DNA from: Flammeovirgaceae bacterium
GTDB taxonomy: Bacteria; Bacteroidota; Bacteroidia; Cytophagales; Cyclobacteriaceae
Direction: 5' to 3'
Assembly: GCA_021298355.1 (NCBI GenBank)
Contig: JAJTEH010000024.1
Coordinates: 1-57,234, forward strand
Length of the DNA: 57,234 bases
The translations under genes were made by a program, and so were the position numbers. The notes under the pieces were generated by a model. It was not told where the DNA came from and ran no database searches. It saw only the letters and a list, made by a program, of their open reading frames with translations. Positions 27,251 to 36,004 of the stretch are shown piece after piece; position 1 is the first letter of the stretch, and each line of letters starts with the position of its first letter.

Positions 27251-27322
27251 CGCCCACATTTTTAACTAGATTACACTCTACTTAAAGCACTATTTTTACA
27301 AACTATACTTATAATACTTAGC

Positions 27323-28078
27323 ATGGCACTGGTTGTAAAACAACATGGAGAATTTAAATATGTAGATGAAGGAAGCGGTCCGGTAATCTTATTGCTGCAC
27401 GGTTTGTTTGGTGCATTAAGCAATTGGGAAGGTGTAACCAATCGATTTTCTGGAAAATACAGAGTAGTTATTCCTATGCTACCCATTTACGAAATGCCTG
27501 TAAAAGAGGCTGGAATAGATGGCCTCAGAAAATTTGTAGAAGAGTTTGTACAGGCTATGAGCTTAAAAGATCTGGTAATAATGGGCAATAGTTTAGGTGG
27601 GCATATTGCTTTGGCTTACACTTTAAAAAATCCGGATAAAGTAAAAAAACTAATCTTAACCGGCAGCTCCGGATTGTTTGAAGATTCCATGGGAGGTTCA
27701 TATCCTAAACGTGGTAATTACGACTATATAAAAGAACGCGTTGCCTACACCTTTTACGATCCTTCGGTAGCAACCAAAGAGTTGGTCGATGAAGTTTTTG
27801 AAACTACTAACTCCATACCCAAATGCATGCGCATTGTTGCCATAGCAAAATCGGCCCAACGCCATAATATGGCTACTGATATACCCAATATTAAAATTCC
27901 CACATTTTTAGTTTGGGGATTAAACGATACAATTACACCACCTATGGTAGCACACGAGTTTAACCGGCTTATTCCCAACTCTACACTCAGGTTTATCGAT
28001 AAATGCTGCCACGCTCCAATGATGGAACACCCGGAAACTTTTAATGAACTAGTAGAAGATTTTCTTGTTACCCCTTAA
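27323..28078 (+). CDS. alpha/beta hydrolase
   Basis: A 251-residue alpha/beta-hydrolase. The oxyanion motif LLLHGLFG is at 24-31, the nucleophile elbow GNSLGG with Ser90 follows, then the acid in VWGLNDTITPP and the catalytic His in CCHAPMMEHPE. It starts MALVVKQHGEFKYVDEGSGP and has no signal peptide. Substrate unknown. In Bacteroidota, such a hydrolase is often found next to CBS-protein, pdxJ and NAD-kinase genes, as here. Confidence 0.9.
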   Translation: MALVVKQHGEFKYVDEGSGPVILLLHGLFGALSNWEGVTNRFSGKYRVVIPMLPIYEMPVKEAGIDGLRKFVEEFVQAMSLKDLVIMGNSLGGHIALAYTLKNPDKVKKLILTGSSGLFEDSMGGSYPKRGNYDYIKERVAYTFYDPSVATKELVDEVFETTNSIPKCMRIVAIAKSAQRHNMATDIPNIKIPTFLVWGLNDTITPPMVAHEFNRLIPNSTLRFIDKCCHAPMMEHPETFNELVEDFLVTP

Positions 28079-28087
28079 AAAATTTCT

Positions 28088-28753
28088 ATGCTGGCTAAAG
28101 ACCTTATCAACTACATGGTGCCTCCACTAAAAACCACAGACGATGCCCACAAAGCAATCGTTTGGATGGAAGAATTTCGGTGTGCCTTTCTGCCCGTTGT
28201 TGATGAAGGAAAGTTATTGGGATTTATATCCGAAGAAATTATACTTGAAGCCAACGATATCGATAAAGAAGTGAAAGATTTCGAGCTAACCGGACAAAAA
28301 AGTTTTGTTACCACCGAAACCCACTTTTACGATATTCTAAAAATAGCTGCCGAAAATAAAGTGCAAATGGTAGCTGTTTTAAACGAAGATCAAACCTACG
28401 CAGGTGTAATAACGGTGCAAGATACACTCGCCTCCTTTGCACAAGCTGCTGCCGTACAAATGCCCGGAAGTGTATTGGTTTTATCCATGCGCTTCACCGA
28501 CTATTCTCTAGCAACCATTAGCCGGCTAATAGAAGAAAACAACACCAAAGTATTAAGCAGTTTAATCAATGAAGATCCACTCGATAGCGGAAAAATAAAA
28601 CTAACCTTAAAATTAAACCAGGAAGATCTATCGCGTATAGTAGCCACGTTAGAACGGTTTGGTTATCGCGTAATTGGTCGTTATCAGGAAAGTAAACAAG
28701 CACCTCCAGAAAAAGAACGCCTCGATATGCTATTACGCTATTTAGATATTTAA
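28088..28753 (+). CDS. CBS-domain protein
   Basis: A 221-residue protein. Residues 1-130 form a pair of CBS motifs (LINYMVPPLKTTDDAHKAI... FLPVVDEGKLLGFISEE and KVQMVAVLNEDQTYAGVITVQDTL). These usually bind adenosyl ligands. The C-terminal part (about 135-215) resembles an ACT-like or alpha-beta regulatory domain, from SVLVLSMRFTDYSLATISRLI on. It is nine bases after the hydrolase gene and 35 before NAD kinase, so an energy-state sensor in that operon is plausible but not proven. Confidence 0.85.
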   Translation: MLAKDLINYMVPPLKTTDDAHKAIVWMEEFRCAFLPVVDEGKLLGFISEEIILEANDIDKEVKDFELTGQKSFVTTETHFYDILKIAAENKVQMVAVLNEDQTYAGVITVQDTLASFAQAAAVQMPGSVLVLSMRFTDYSLATISRLIEENNTKVLSSLINEDPLDSGKIKLTLKLNQEDLSRIVATLERFGYRVIGRYQESKQAPPEKERLDMLLRYLDI

Positions 28754-28788
28754 TATTCCCATCTGTAACAATCCAATTACATTATCAC

Positions 28789-29670
28789 ATGGCCGTACAG
28801 CAAGTTGGCATACATGGAAAAGAACTAAGCACAAAAAATTTGCCTGTGCTCGATCGGGTGGTAGAATTAATTCACGACCACCAAGCCACACCTGTATTAT
28901 CCGAACCCTTAGCCATTCAGTATAAAAAAGCAGGATTTAAAAACAAATTTTCAGTATTTACACCAGGCGATTCTTTGCAGCCTTTATCGTGTGTTCTCAG
29001 TTTAGGTGGCGATGGTACATTATTGGAAACCATTAGTTATGTGGGGCCTTCCATGGTGCCTGTTTTAGGTATAAACCTTGGGCGGCTTGGCTTTTTGGCC
29101 ACCATTAATCAAGAAGAAGTATCTCTCGCTATCAATAAACTATTTGAAGGAGCCTACCAGTTAGATGAAAGAGCTTTACTAAAACTCGAAACAAACTTTC
29201 AGCTTTTTGGCCAAACCAATTTTGCGTTAAACGATCTTACCATCATGAAAAAAGATTCGGCCGCCATGATTACTGTACACGCTTTTATCGATGGTGCTTT
29301 CTTAAACTCTTATTGGGCAGATGGTTTAATTGTTTCAACCCCAACTGGCAGTACTGGATACAATCTAAGTTGTGGCGGACCTTTGGTTTTGCCCCGTTCG
29401 GGTAGTTTTGTGTTAACCCCTGTTAGCCCACATAATTTAACCACCAGGCCAATCGTAGTACCCGATAGTTCAATTATTAAACTTGAGGTAGAAAGCAGAA
29501 ACAAAAATTATTTGCTAACACTTGATAGCCGCGTGGCCACTGCCAACTCCGGAATCGAAATCGTAGTAAAAAAAGAAAACTTCAAAGCCAGACTCATACA
29601 ACTCGAGGGTCAGCATTACTTCAAAACACTCCGACAAAAGCTTAACTGGGGTTTTGACATAAGAAATTAA
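28789..29670 (+). CDS. nadK: NAD kinase
   Basis: Phosphorylates NAD to NADP. A 293-residue protein with the GGDGT motif at 73-77, whose aspartate is catalytic. It also has LGRLGFLA, the conserved NDLTIMKKDSA, and the NAD-binding TPTGSTGYNLSCGGP. This is the usual NadK/PpnK length and motif order. Cytosolic. It lies between the CBS-domain gene and the PorG-like genes, the conserved Bacteroidota arrangement. Confidence 0.96.
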   Translation: MAVQQVGIHGKELSTKNLPVLDRVVELIHDHQATPVLSEPLAIQYKKAGFKNKFSVFTPGDSLQPLSCVLSLGGDGTLLETISYVGPSMVPVLGINLGRLGFLATINQEEVSLAINKLFEGAYQLDERALLKLETNFQLFGQTNFALNDLTIMKKDSAAMITVHAFIDGAFLNSYWADGLIVSTPTGSTGYNLSCGGPLVLPRSGSFVLTPVSPHNLTTRPIVVPDSSIIKLEVESRNKNYLLTLDSRVATANSGIEIVVKKENFKARLIQLEGQHYFKTLRQKLNWGFDIRN

Positions 29671-29686
29671 TTTTTTACTATTTTTG
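29652..29686 (+). promoter_or_regulatory. candidate promoter of the PorG-like/UppS/BamA region
   Basis: TATTTTTG at 29679-29686 fits the -7 consensus TAnnTTTG exactly. A TTG lies 22 bases upstream, at 29654-29656, slightly further than the usual 19-20. The first PorG-like gene begins 31 bases downstream. Motif match only. Confidence 0.35.
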
Positions 29687-29717
29687 TAATCTTAGGTAAA
29701 GTGAAACTTTAATTGTT

Positions 29718-30600
29718 ATGCGAAAGATACTCTGGTTTTTATTGATTCCCGCTTTTCTGTGTTTAGGTAATGATGCGCAAGCGCAATTGAGCCGAAAAAA
29801 CATCAAGAAAAACAACAGAAGTATTGCCCATTACAAAGGCAGAAAAAGGGGTTTCGATCCTGCTAAAAAATACAATGCCCTTGGTATAAGCCTTAACGCC
29901 ATGAATTACTATGGCGATATTGCACCCCTTCCGCGCAAAGCCAGTACAGATATTTCGTTTACACGGCCTGCCATCGGGTTTTCTTTTACACACCGTTTTG
30001 GCCCTTTTTATCAATTAACCGGAGCTTTCACATACGGAACATTAGCCGCTTCTGATGCTGAGTCTGCAGACCCGAACGGAGACAACGCCTACCGCTACGT
30101 AAGAAACCTAAGCTTCAGAAACCGCATAAAAGAACTTTCAGTTGTTGGTACTTTTGATCTATTCCCCAATCAGGGTACCTACATAAGTCGCGTAAAATGG
30201 ACACCTTACGCATTTTTAGGGTTAGCTGTTTTTCATCATAACCCACAAGCTAAAGGTACAGATGGAAAATGGGTAGACTTGCAACCACTTGGAACCGAAG
30301 GGCAATTTGCTAACCTTCCTTCGGATGCAGCAAATGCAGGTATCAAACCTTACAACAGAATTCAATTTGCCATTCCATTCGGTATCGGTGCCCGTTTCCG
30401 CATTAATGAAGTGATGGATATTTCAGGTGAGTTCGGTTTTCGCTACTTATTTACAGATTACATAGATGATGTTTCGAGAAATTATGTGGATTTAACATAA
30501 CAAACGCGGTAACAAAAATGACCGCGACACCTACACAATTACCACCATTCGCCTGACGTATATACTTGGGAAAACCTTTCATAGGGCCAAGTTCAGATGA
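29718..30600 (+). pseudogene. PorG-like (DUF6089) outer-membrane protein, frameshifted near its end
   Basis: The open frame gives 260 residues (29718-30500), with signal peptide ...DAQAQ and PorG/DUF6089 features such as NALGISLNAMNYYGDIAPL and GFRYLFTDYIDDVSRNYVDL. It stops at 30498-30500. In the +1 frame, codons from 30496 on read HNKRGNKNDRDTYTITTIRL and then TYILGKTFHRAKFR, the usual last strand of such barrels. That frame ends in TGA at 30598-30600, overlapping the ATG of the next gene at 30597 in an ATGA junction, as coupled genes do. So the original gene most likely ended at 30600 and one base was gained, or a larger deletion with a shift occurred, near 30490-30498. A sequencing error is equally possible. 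PorG is an outer-membrane part of the type IX secretion system. Confidence 0.75.
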
Positions 30601-31277
30601 TACGATTACTTGTTGGAACACTATTTATTTTACATTCCATTACAGTTCTTAGCCAGAACTCCGAAATAGGTTTTGGTATTGGCGCTTGGAATTATACCGG
30701 AGAGTTATCAAAAACATACGATATACTCGAATTAAAACCTGCCGGCACTGTACTATACAGATCCAACCGTGGCAGGGCCATTAGTTTTAAAGCATCATTA
30801 ACTGCGGGCAAAATTGGCGCAAGCGATAGCCGCACCACCGATGCACTTGCTAATGCGCGAAATGCATCTTTCAACCTTTTCTTATACGAAGCACTTGTTG
30901 GCGGAGAATATCATTTTTTAGATTGGCGTAGTGCCAAACGTCCCTTACGTTTTACACCCTATGTTTCGGCAGGCCTCGGCTTATTCGGTATAGCAGGAGT
31001 ACCAGATAAATCCGCAGAATACAGTTCTGTGCAACCATCTGTACAACTTGGTATGGGCGTTAAATATGTGATTAATCCACTCTGGTATATCGGAGTAGAT
31101 TTTGGTATGCGTAAAACCTTTTTCGATTATCTGGATAATACCTCCGAAGCTTCTACCAGAACCAAAGCTCCATTTCGCTTCGGAAATCCGAACGATTACG
31201 ATAACTACTTCTTTACCGGAATAACCATTACCCGTACTTTTTATACAATTCCTTGCCCGGGTAGCCCATACAAATAA
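30597..31277 (+). CDS. PorG-like (DUF6089) outer-membrane protein
   Basis: A 226-residue protein starting MIRLLVGTLFILHSITVLSQ, a signal peptide. The body is a small beta-barrel with repeated amphipathic strands. It has GIGAWNYTGELSKTYD near the N-terminus and YIGVDFGMRKTFFDYLDN near the C-terminus, both PorG/DUF6089-like. Its last part, RFGNPNDYDNYFFTGITITRTF, aligns with the frameshifted tail of the preceding gene, so the two are tandem paralogues. PorG-type proteins act in the type IX secretion machinery in Porphyromonas; the homologue next to uppS and bamA has that neighbourhood. Assignment is by family look, not by search. Confidence 0.75.
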   Translation: MIRLLVGTLFILHSITVLSQNSEIGFGIGAWNYTGELSKTYDILELKPAGTVLYRSNRGRAISFKASLTAGKIGASDSRTTDALANARNASFNLFLYEALVGGEYHFLDWRSAKRPLRFTPYVSAGLGLFGIAGVPDKSAEYSSVQPSVQLGMGVKYVINPLWYIGVDFGMRKTFFDYLDNTSEASTRTKAPFRFGNPNDYDNYFFTGITITRTFYTIPCPGSPYK

Positions 31278-31319
31278 TAACAACAAGCATAAACTTTACC
31301 TCCTAAACCATTAAATCCT

Positions 31320-31327
31320 TATTTTTG
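31320..31327 (+). promoter_or_regulatory. candidate -7 promoter element directly before uppS
   Basis: TATTTTTG matches TAnnTTTG exactly. It ends seven bases before the GTG start of uppS, so a transcript from it would be leaderless or nearly so. A TTTA lies 21 bases upstream where the -33 element would be. Motif match only; it may be a chance hit in AT-rich DNA. Confidence 0.3.
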
Positions 31328-31334
31328 CCCACTT

Positions 31335-32090
31335 GTGGCTTCATACAGAGAACATATTGTACCCGAACGCATACCGCAGCATATTGCCGTTATAATGGAT
31401 GGCAACGGCCGATGGGCGAAAAAGAAAGGCGCTTTGCGCATTTTTGGACATCGTAATGCAGTGCAATCTGTAAAAGATGTAACAGAAGCCTGTGGCGAAT
31501 TAGGAGTAAAATACCTTACCCTCTACGCTTTTTCAACAGAAAATTGGGCCAGACCAAAAGACGAGGTAGACGGCCTAATGGAACTCTTGGTAAACACCTT
31601 AAAAAAAGAAATAAAAACTTTAATGGATAATCAGGTAAAGCTTAAAACCATAGGCGATACCCAACATTTGCCGTTAGATTGTCAAAAAAACCTACAGTGG
31701 GCCATTCAGGAAACAAGCCAAAATGATGGGCTCACGTTAATTCTTGCCCTTAGTTACTCAGGACGTTGGGAAATAACAAAAGCATTAAAACAAATAGCTT
31801 CAGACATTCATCAAGGAAAAACTAACCCCGAAGCTATTACAGAAAATTTTATTCAAAACTATTTAGAAACTGCTGGCATCCCAGATCCGGAGTTGCTAAT
31901 CAGAACCAGTGGCGAAATGCGGGTAAGTAATTTTTTGTTATGGCAAATTGCCTACTCAGAATTATATATAACGCCAACACTCTGGCCTGATTTCCGCAAA
32001 GAAAACCTTTTCGAAGCTGTTTGGGCATACCAACAGCGCGAAAGAAGATTTGGAAAAACCAGTGAGCAATTGAATCCGGTTGGAACATGA
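31335..32090 (+). CDS. uppS: undecaprenyl diphosphate synthase (isoprenyl transferase), GTG start
   Basis: Condenses isopentenyl diphosphate units onto farnesyl diphosphate to make the undecaprenyl carrier for peptidoglycan and O-antigen. A 251-residue cis-prenyltransferase. The catalytic motif IMDGNGRWAKKKG has Asp22, followed by LTLYAFSTENWARP and the C-terminal RTSGEMRVSNFLLWQIAYSE. The start is GTG at 31335; no ATG in frame precedes the catalytic motif. Its TGA stop overlaps the bamA ATG in an ATGA junction. Confidence 0.95.
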   Translation: MASYREHIVPERIPQHIAVIMDGNGRWAKKKGALRIFGHRNAVQSVKDVTEACGELGVKYLTLYAFSTENWARPKDEVDGLMELLVNTLKKEIKTLMDNQVKLKTIGDTQHLPLDCQKNLQWAIQETSQNDGLTLILALSYSGRWEITKALKQIASDIHQGKTNPEAITENFIQNYLETAGIPDPELLIRTSGEMRVSNFLLWQIAYSELYITPTLWPDFRKENLFEAVWAYQQRERRFGKTSEQLNPVGT

Positions 32091-34771
32091 AAAAATTTAT
32101 TTTACTAACACTATTACTTGTAACAACCTTTTGTGCCGAAGCACAATTCAGGAGAAGCAGAGAACGCGCCAACAACAGCGGCCTCGACCAAAACCTGAAC
32201 TATGCAAACCCGGGCGAGTATACTATTGCCGGTATAGAAGTTACTGGCTTACAAGTATTAGATAAAAATTCTATGATAGCCTTAACCGGCTTAAAAGTTG
32301 GCGACAAAATTAAAATACCGGGAGATGCCATATCAGGAGCCATCCGTAAATTATGGAACCATGGTTTAGTTGGCGATGTAACCATTAACGTAGATAAAAT
32401 AGAGGGTAGTACTGTATACTTGATGATCGTACTAGCTGAAAGACCACGCCTTACATCGTTTAAATTTACAGGCATATCTAAAGGGCAAGAAACAGCGCTG
32501 AAAGAAGATCTCAATCTGATCCGTGGAAAAATTGTGAACGATGCCCTTATCCGAAATACCGAAAATGCAGTTCGTAAACACTTCGTTAAAAAAGGATATT
32601 TAAACACAGAAGTAAAAATTATTCAGCAACGCGATACCGTTATACGCGATGGTATAAAACTAAACATAGAAGTTAGGCCATATTCAAAAGTAAAAATCAA
32701 CAGAGTATACTTTACCGGTAACGATTCGTTTTACGAAGGAAAACTCGAAAAGAAATTAAAATCTACCAAAGAACACCCACGCTTTACCTTGCATAGAGCC
32801 TTAGCCAAAGGCCTCTTTACCACACCCCTCTGGAAAACCGGAGATAGCATAGGATGGAGAGAGGTTAAAAAGTTCTTAAATGATAACGTTAAACTCAATG
32901 TTTTTTCAACTTCCAAATTCATTAAAACAGATTACGAAGAGGACAAACGCAAACTCCTATCCTTCTATAACTCTAAAGGATACCGCGATGCCGAAATTAT
33001 TACCGATACAGTTTATGCCCATAATAAGCGTACAGTAGATGTTCGCTTAAATCTTTTCGAAGGTCCTAAATACCATATCCGAAATATTTATTGGAAAGGA
33101 AATTACATACACACTAACCAAACCCTCAACACAATATTGGGTATTTCGAAAGGCGATGTATACGATCGCGAATTAATAGATCGTAAAATTTCTTTCGATC
33201 AAAAAACAGGTATGGACATAAGCGGTTTGTACATGGATGATGGCTATTTGTTTTTCCGTGTAACACCTTACGAAACCGTAGTTGCCGGAGACTCCATCGA
33301 TATAGAAATGCGCATTTATGAAGGCGAGCAGGCAACTATAAATGAAGTAACCTTTTCGGGTAACGAGCGCACATCCGACCACGTAATTCGCAGAGAACTA
33401 AGCACAGTTCCTGGACAAAAATTTAGCCGATCCGATATAATTCGTACGCAACAGCGCCTTGGGCAATTAGGCTACTTTGATCCGGCTAAAATTGGACAGA
33501 ACATAGTACCAAACCCCGCAAACGGAACAGTAGATATCGACTGGACACTCGAAGAACAATCTAACGACCAGATACAACTCTCTGGAGGCTGGGGCGGTCG
33601 TTTTGGCTTTGTAGGTACTTTAGGACTAACCTTCAACAACTTCTCTATCCGGAATATTCCACGCATACGCGAGTGGAGACCTTTACCAGTAGGCGATGGC
33701 CAACGCTTATCTATACAAGCACAAGCCAATGGCCGAAACTTCCAGAACTATAGTTTCTCCTTTACAGAACCCTGGTTAGGTGGCCGTAAACCACACTCAT
33801 TAACGATATCCTATTCAAAATCATTTTCACGCTCTGCCGGAATAGGCGCCATTAGTTTTAACGATTTAAACTCCTTACTAAAACTGGATAACATTTCTGT
33901 TGGTATAGGTCGTTTTCTCGAATGGCCCGATAATTACTTTACTTTAAATAACACCCTATCATTCTCTGCCTTTCAGCTACGCAACATAAATTTTGGATTG
34001 GGTTGTACAACGTGTAGTTCTTACGCTATTTCGCTTATCACTTCCTTGTCGCGAAGCAGCATAGATGACCCTCGCTACCCTTCCAGCGGCTCGCAAGTAA
34101 CCCTAACGGCAACGCTTACACCTCCATACTCTTATTTTAATAACAAAGATTACAACGAAATAAGCGCAGAAGAGAGAAACCGCTTTCAGGAATACCATAA
34201 ATGGATGTTCGATGCCCGCTATTACTTGCCGTTAGACAAGAAAAAGAAATTAGTTCTGGAAGCCCGCGCTCACTTTGGGTTTTTAGGAGCTTACAACAAA
34301 GCTAAAACCGGTATAGGACCTTTCGAAAGGTTTTATGTAGGTGGCGATGGCTTAGCCGGTGGGTTTAACTCGTTTGTTTTAGGCCAGGAAGTAGTGGGGT
34401 TACGAGGTTACGAAAATAATGTGCTTACTCCTCCGGATTTTGCCGGTACAATTAACACAGAAAGCACCGTACGAGGTGGTATTGTGTATGATAAATTCGT
34501 TCTCGAAATGCGATATCCGGTAACAACCGGTAATACAGCCACCATTTATGGCTTTACCTTTGTTGAAGGAGGTAACAACTGGAACAATTACCGAGACTTT
34601 AATCCGTTTAAGATGTACCGTTCTGCCGGATTTGGTGCAAGAATTTTCATGCCTGCATTTGGCTTAATTGGTTTGAATTGGGCTTACGGATTTGATCCTG
34701 TTCCTTTGGGTAGCAGAAGAGATATCTCTGGCTCGCAGTTCCATTTTACCATCGGACAACAAATTCGATAG
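32087..34771 (+). CDS. bamA: outer-membrane protein assembly factor BamA
   Basis: Central subunit of the machine that inserts beta-barrels into the outer membrane. The 894-residue protein has a signal peptide ending EAQ and an extra linker rich in Arg and Asn after it. Five POTRA repeats occupy about 45-470, for example IAGIEVTGLQVLDKNSMIAL, INRVYFTGNDSF and INEVTFSGNERTSDHVIRRELST. A surface-antigen barrel (about 500-894) ends IGQQIR. It has the conserved VGGDGLAGGF region with VGL-RGYENN, matching the VRGF/Y motif of Omp85 proteins. It overlaps uppS by four bases and is followed immediately by two OmpH/Skp genes. Confidence 0.95.
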   Translation: MKKFILLTLLLVTTFCAEAQFRRSRERANNSGLDQNLNYANPGEYTIAGIEVTGLQVLDKNSMIALTGLKVGDKIKIPGDAISGAIRKLWNHGLVGDVTINVDKIEGSTVYLMIVLAERPRLTSFKFTGISKGQETALKEDLNLIRGKIVNDALIRNTENAVRKHFVKKGYLNTEVKIIQQRDTVIRDGIKLNIEVRPYSKVKINRVYFTGNDSFYEGKLEKKLKSTKEHPRFTLHRALAKGLFTTPLWKTGDSIGWREVKKFLNDNVKLNVFSTSKFIKTDYEEDKRKLLSFYNSKGYRDAEIITDTVYAHNKRTVDVRLNLFEGPKYHIRNIYWKGNYIHTNQTLNTILGISKGDVYDRELIDRKISFDQKTGMDISGLYMDDGYLFFRVTPYETVVAGDSIDIEMRIYEGEQATINEVTFSGNERTSDHVIRRELSTVPGQKFSRSDIIRTQQRLGQLGYFDPAKIGQNIVPNPANGTVDIDWTLEEQSNDQIQLSGGWGGRFGFVGTLGLTFNNFSIRNIPRIREWRPLPVGDGQRLSIQAQANGRNFQNYSFSFTEPWLGGRKPHSLTISYSKSFSRSAGIGAISFNDLNSLLKLDNISVGIGRFLEWPDNYFTLNNTLSFSAFQLRNINFGLGCTTCSSYAISLITSLSRSSIDDPRYPSSGSQVTLTATLTPPYSYFNNKDYNEISAEERNRFQEYHKWMFDARYYLPLDKKKKLVLEARAHFGFLGAYNKAKTGIGPFERFYVGGDGLAGGFNSFVLGQEVVGLRGYENNVLTPPDFAGTINTESTVRGGIVYDKFVLEMRYPVTTGNTATIYGFTFVEGGNNWNNYRDFNPFKMYRSAGFGARIFMPAFGLIGLNWAYGFDPVPLGSRRDISGSQFHFTIGQQIR

Positions 34772-34772
34772 C

Positions 34773-35303
34773 ATGAAAATTGCAACCACATTTGCCTTTG
34801 TATTGATAACCGCCACTTGCTTTTCGCAACGCTTTGGTTATATCGATACAGATTATATTCTGAAAAAAATGCCGGAATTTAAAAAAGCAGATGATGAGAT
34901 AAACCAGTTGTCGCAAGCGTGGGAAGCCGAAGTACGCGAAATGAGTAAAATAATTGATGGCATGCTAGCCAATTTAAAGGCAGAGCAGGTTTTGTTAACC
35001 GATGACATGAAACGCGAACGTGAGCTGGCCATTCAAAAAAAAGAAAACGAATTGAAAGAATACCAGAAAAAACTTTTTGGGGTTGAAGGTTTATATTTTT
35101 TGAAAAAACAAGAATTAATAAAACCCATACTGGATAAAATTTGGGATGCAACCGATAAAGTGGCCAAACAAAACAACTTGGCCATAGTATTTGATAAGGC
35201 CGGGCAACTCGTAATGATTTATACCGACCCCCGATACGATTATACAGAATTTGTTTTAGAAGCTCTCGGTTTAGGTGATCCCAACGATACTGTGAAAAAT
35301 TAA
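34773..35303 (+). CDS. OmpH/Skp-family periplasmic chaperone (first copy)
   Basis: A 176-residue protein starting at 34773 (MKIATTFAFVLITATCFSQ, a signal peptide), one base after the bamA stop. The frame also runs 27 codons further up into bamA without signal character. After cleavage, it has the OmpH motif RFGYIDTDYILKKMPEFKKA and a long coiled coil (about 40-110) that forms the tentacle arms of Skp-like trimers. It binds unfolded outer-membrane proteins on their way to BamA. It is paralogous to the next gene. Confidence 0.88.
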   Translation: MKIATTFAFVLITATCFSQRFGYIDTDYILKKMPEFKKADDEINQLSQAWEAEVREMSKIIDGMLANLKAEQVLLTDDMKRERELAIQKKENELKEYQKKLFGVEGLYFLKKQELIKPILDKIWDATDKVAKQNNLAIVFDKAGQLVMIYTDPRYDYTEFVLEALGLGDPNDTVKN

Positions 35304-35383
35304 TTGCAAATTGGCACGATTTTAACTTAAACTAAACAAAGGAATTGCAAATAAAGATTGTTCCTGTGTATTTTGAACCCGTT

Positions 35384-35935
35384 ATGAATATGAAAAACCT
35401 ACTAGTAATTTTTGTTTTCGGAATCTTGGCTTTTAGTGCCAACGCCCAAAACGCCTCTAAAGTTGGCTATGCCGATGTAGAATACATTTTTAGCCAGATG
35501 CCCGAGTTTAAGCAAATTGATGCAGACTTAAACACGCTTCAAAACCAATTGAAGAAAAATCTGGAAACAAAAAGTGCAGAGTTTCAAAGAAAGGTAACAG
35601 AATACCAACAGAACTACGATAAAATGCTAGATGCTGTGCGCCAAAACACAGAGCGCGAGTTAAAACAACTTCAGGACAATCTTCAAAAGCTTCAAGAAGA
35701 TGCACAAGCAGAAATTCAGAAAAAACAAAACGCCTTAATGGAACCCGTGTATACCAAAGTGGGTAAAACCATCGAAGAGGTAGCGAAAGAAAATGGTTAC
35801 ACTTTCATTTTAAACCAGCAACTAGGTGGCTTAGATGTTATTCTTTATGGCGATCCTGCCAATAACATCTCAGATCTAGTTCTTAAAAAAATGGGTGTAA
35901 CACCCGCGCCAGCAACGGCTACTAATCCTAAATAA
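35384..35935 (+). CDS. OmpH/Skp-family periplasmic chaperone (second copy)
   Basis: A 183-residue protein (start ATG at 35384; the next Met, at 35390, gives MKNLLVIFVFGILAFSANAQ). It carries the motif KVGYADVEYIFSQMPEFKQI and a heptad-rich coiled coil (about 45-115) with many Gln and Lys. The C-terminal NGYTFILNQQLGGLDVILYG is the usual last beta strand. The nearest neighbour is the first OmpH copy, with the same start motif. It ends in a strong hairpin terminator, closing the BamA operon. Confidence 0.88.
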   Translation: MNMKNLLVIFVFGILAFSANAQNASKVGYADVEYIFSQMPEFKQIDADLNTLQNQLKKNLETKSAEFQRKVTEYQQNYDKMLDAVRQNTERELKQLQDNLQKLQEDAQAEIQKKQNALMEPVYTKVGKTIEEVAKENGYTFILNQQLGGLDVILYGDPANNISDLVLKKMGVTPAPATATNPK

Positions 35936-35956
35936 TTTTGCTTATTATCAATCAAA

Positions 35957-35988
35957 AGCTCTTCGGCAAACCGAAGGGCTTTTTTTTT
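35957..35988 (+). terminator. Rho-independent terminator after the OmpH pair
   Basis: Stem AGCTCTTCGG (35957-35966) with CCGAAGGGCT (35971-35980), loop CAAA, one G-U pair, then eight T residues. It lies 22 bases after the second OmpH gene. Confidence 0.9.
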
Positions 35989-36004
35989 ACACTTACCTTT
36001 ATAC

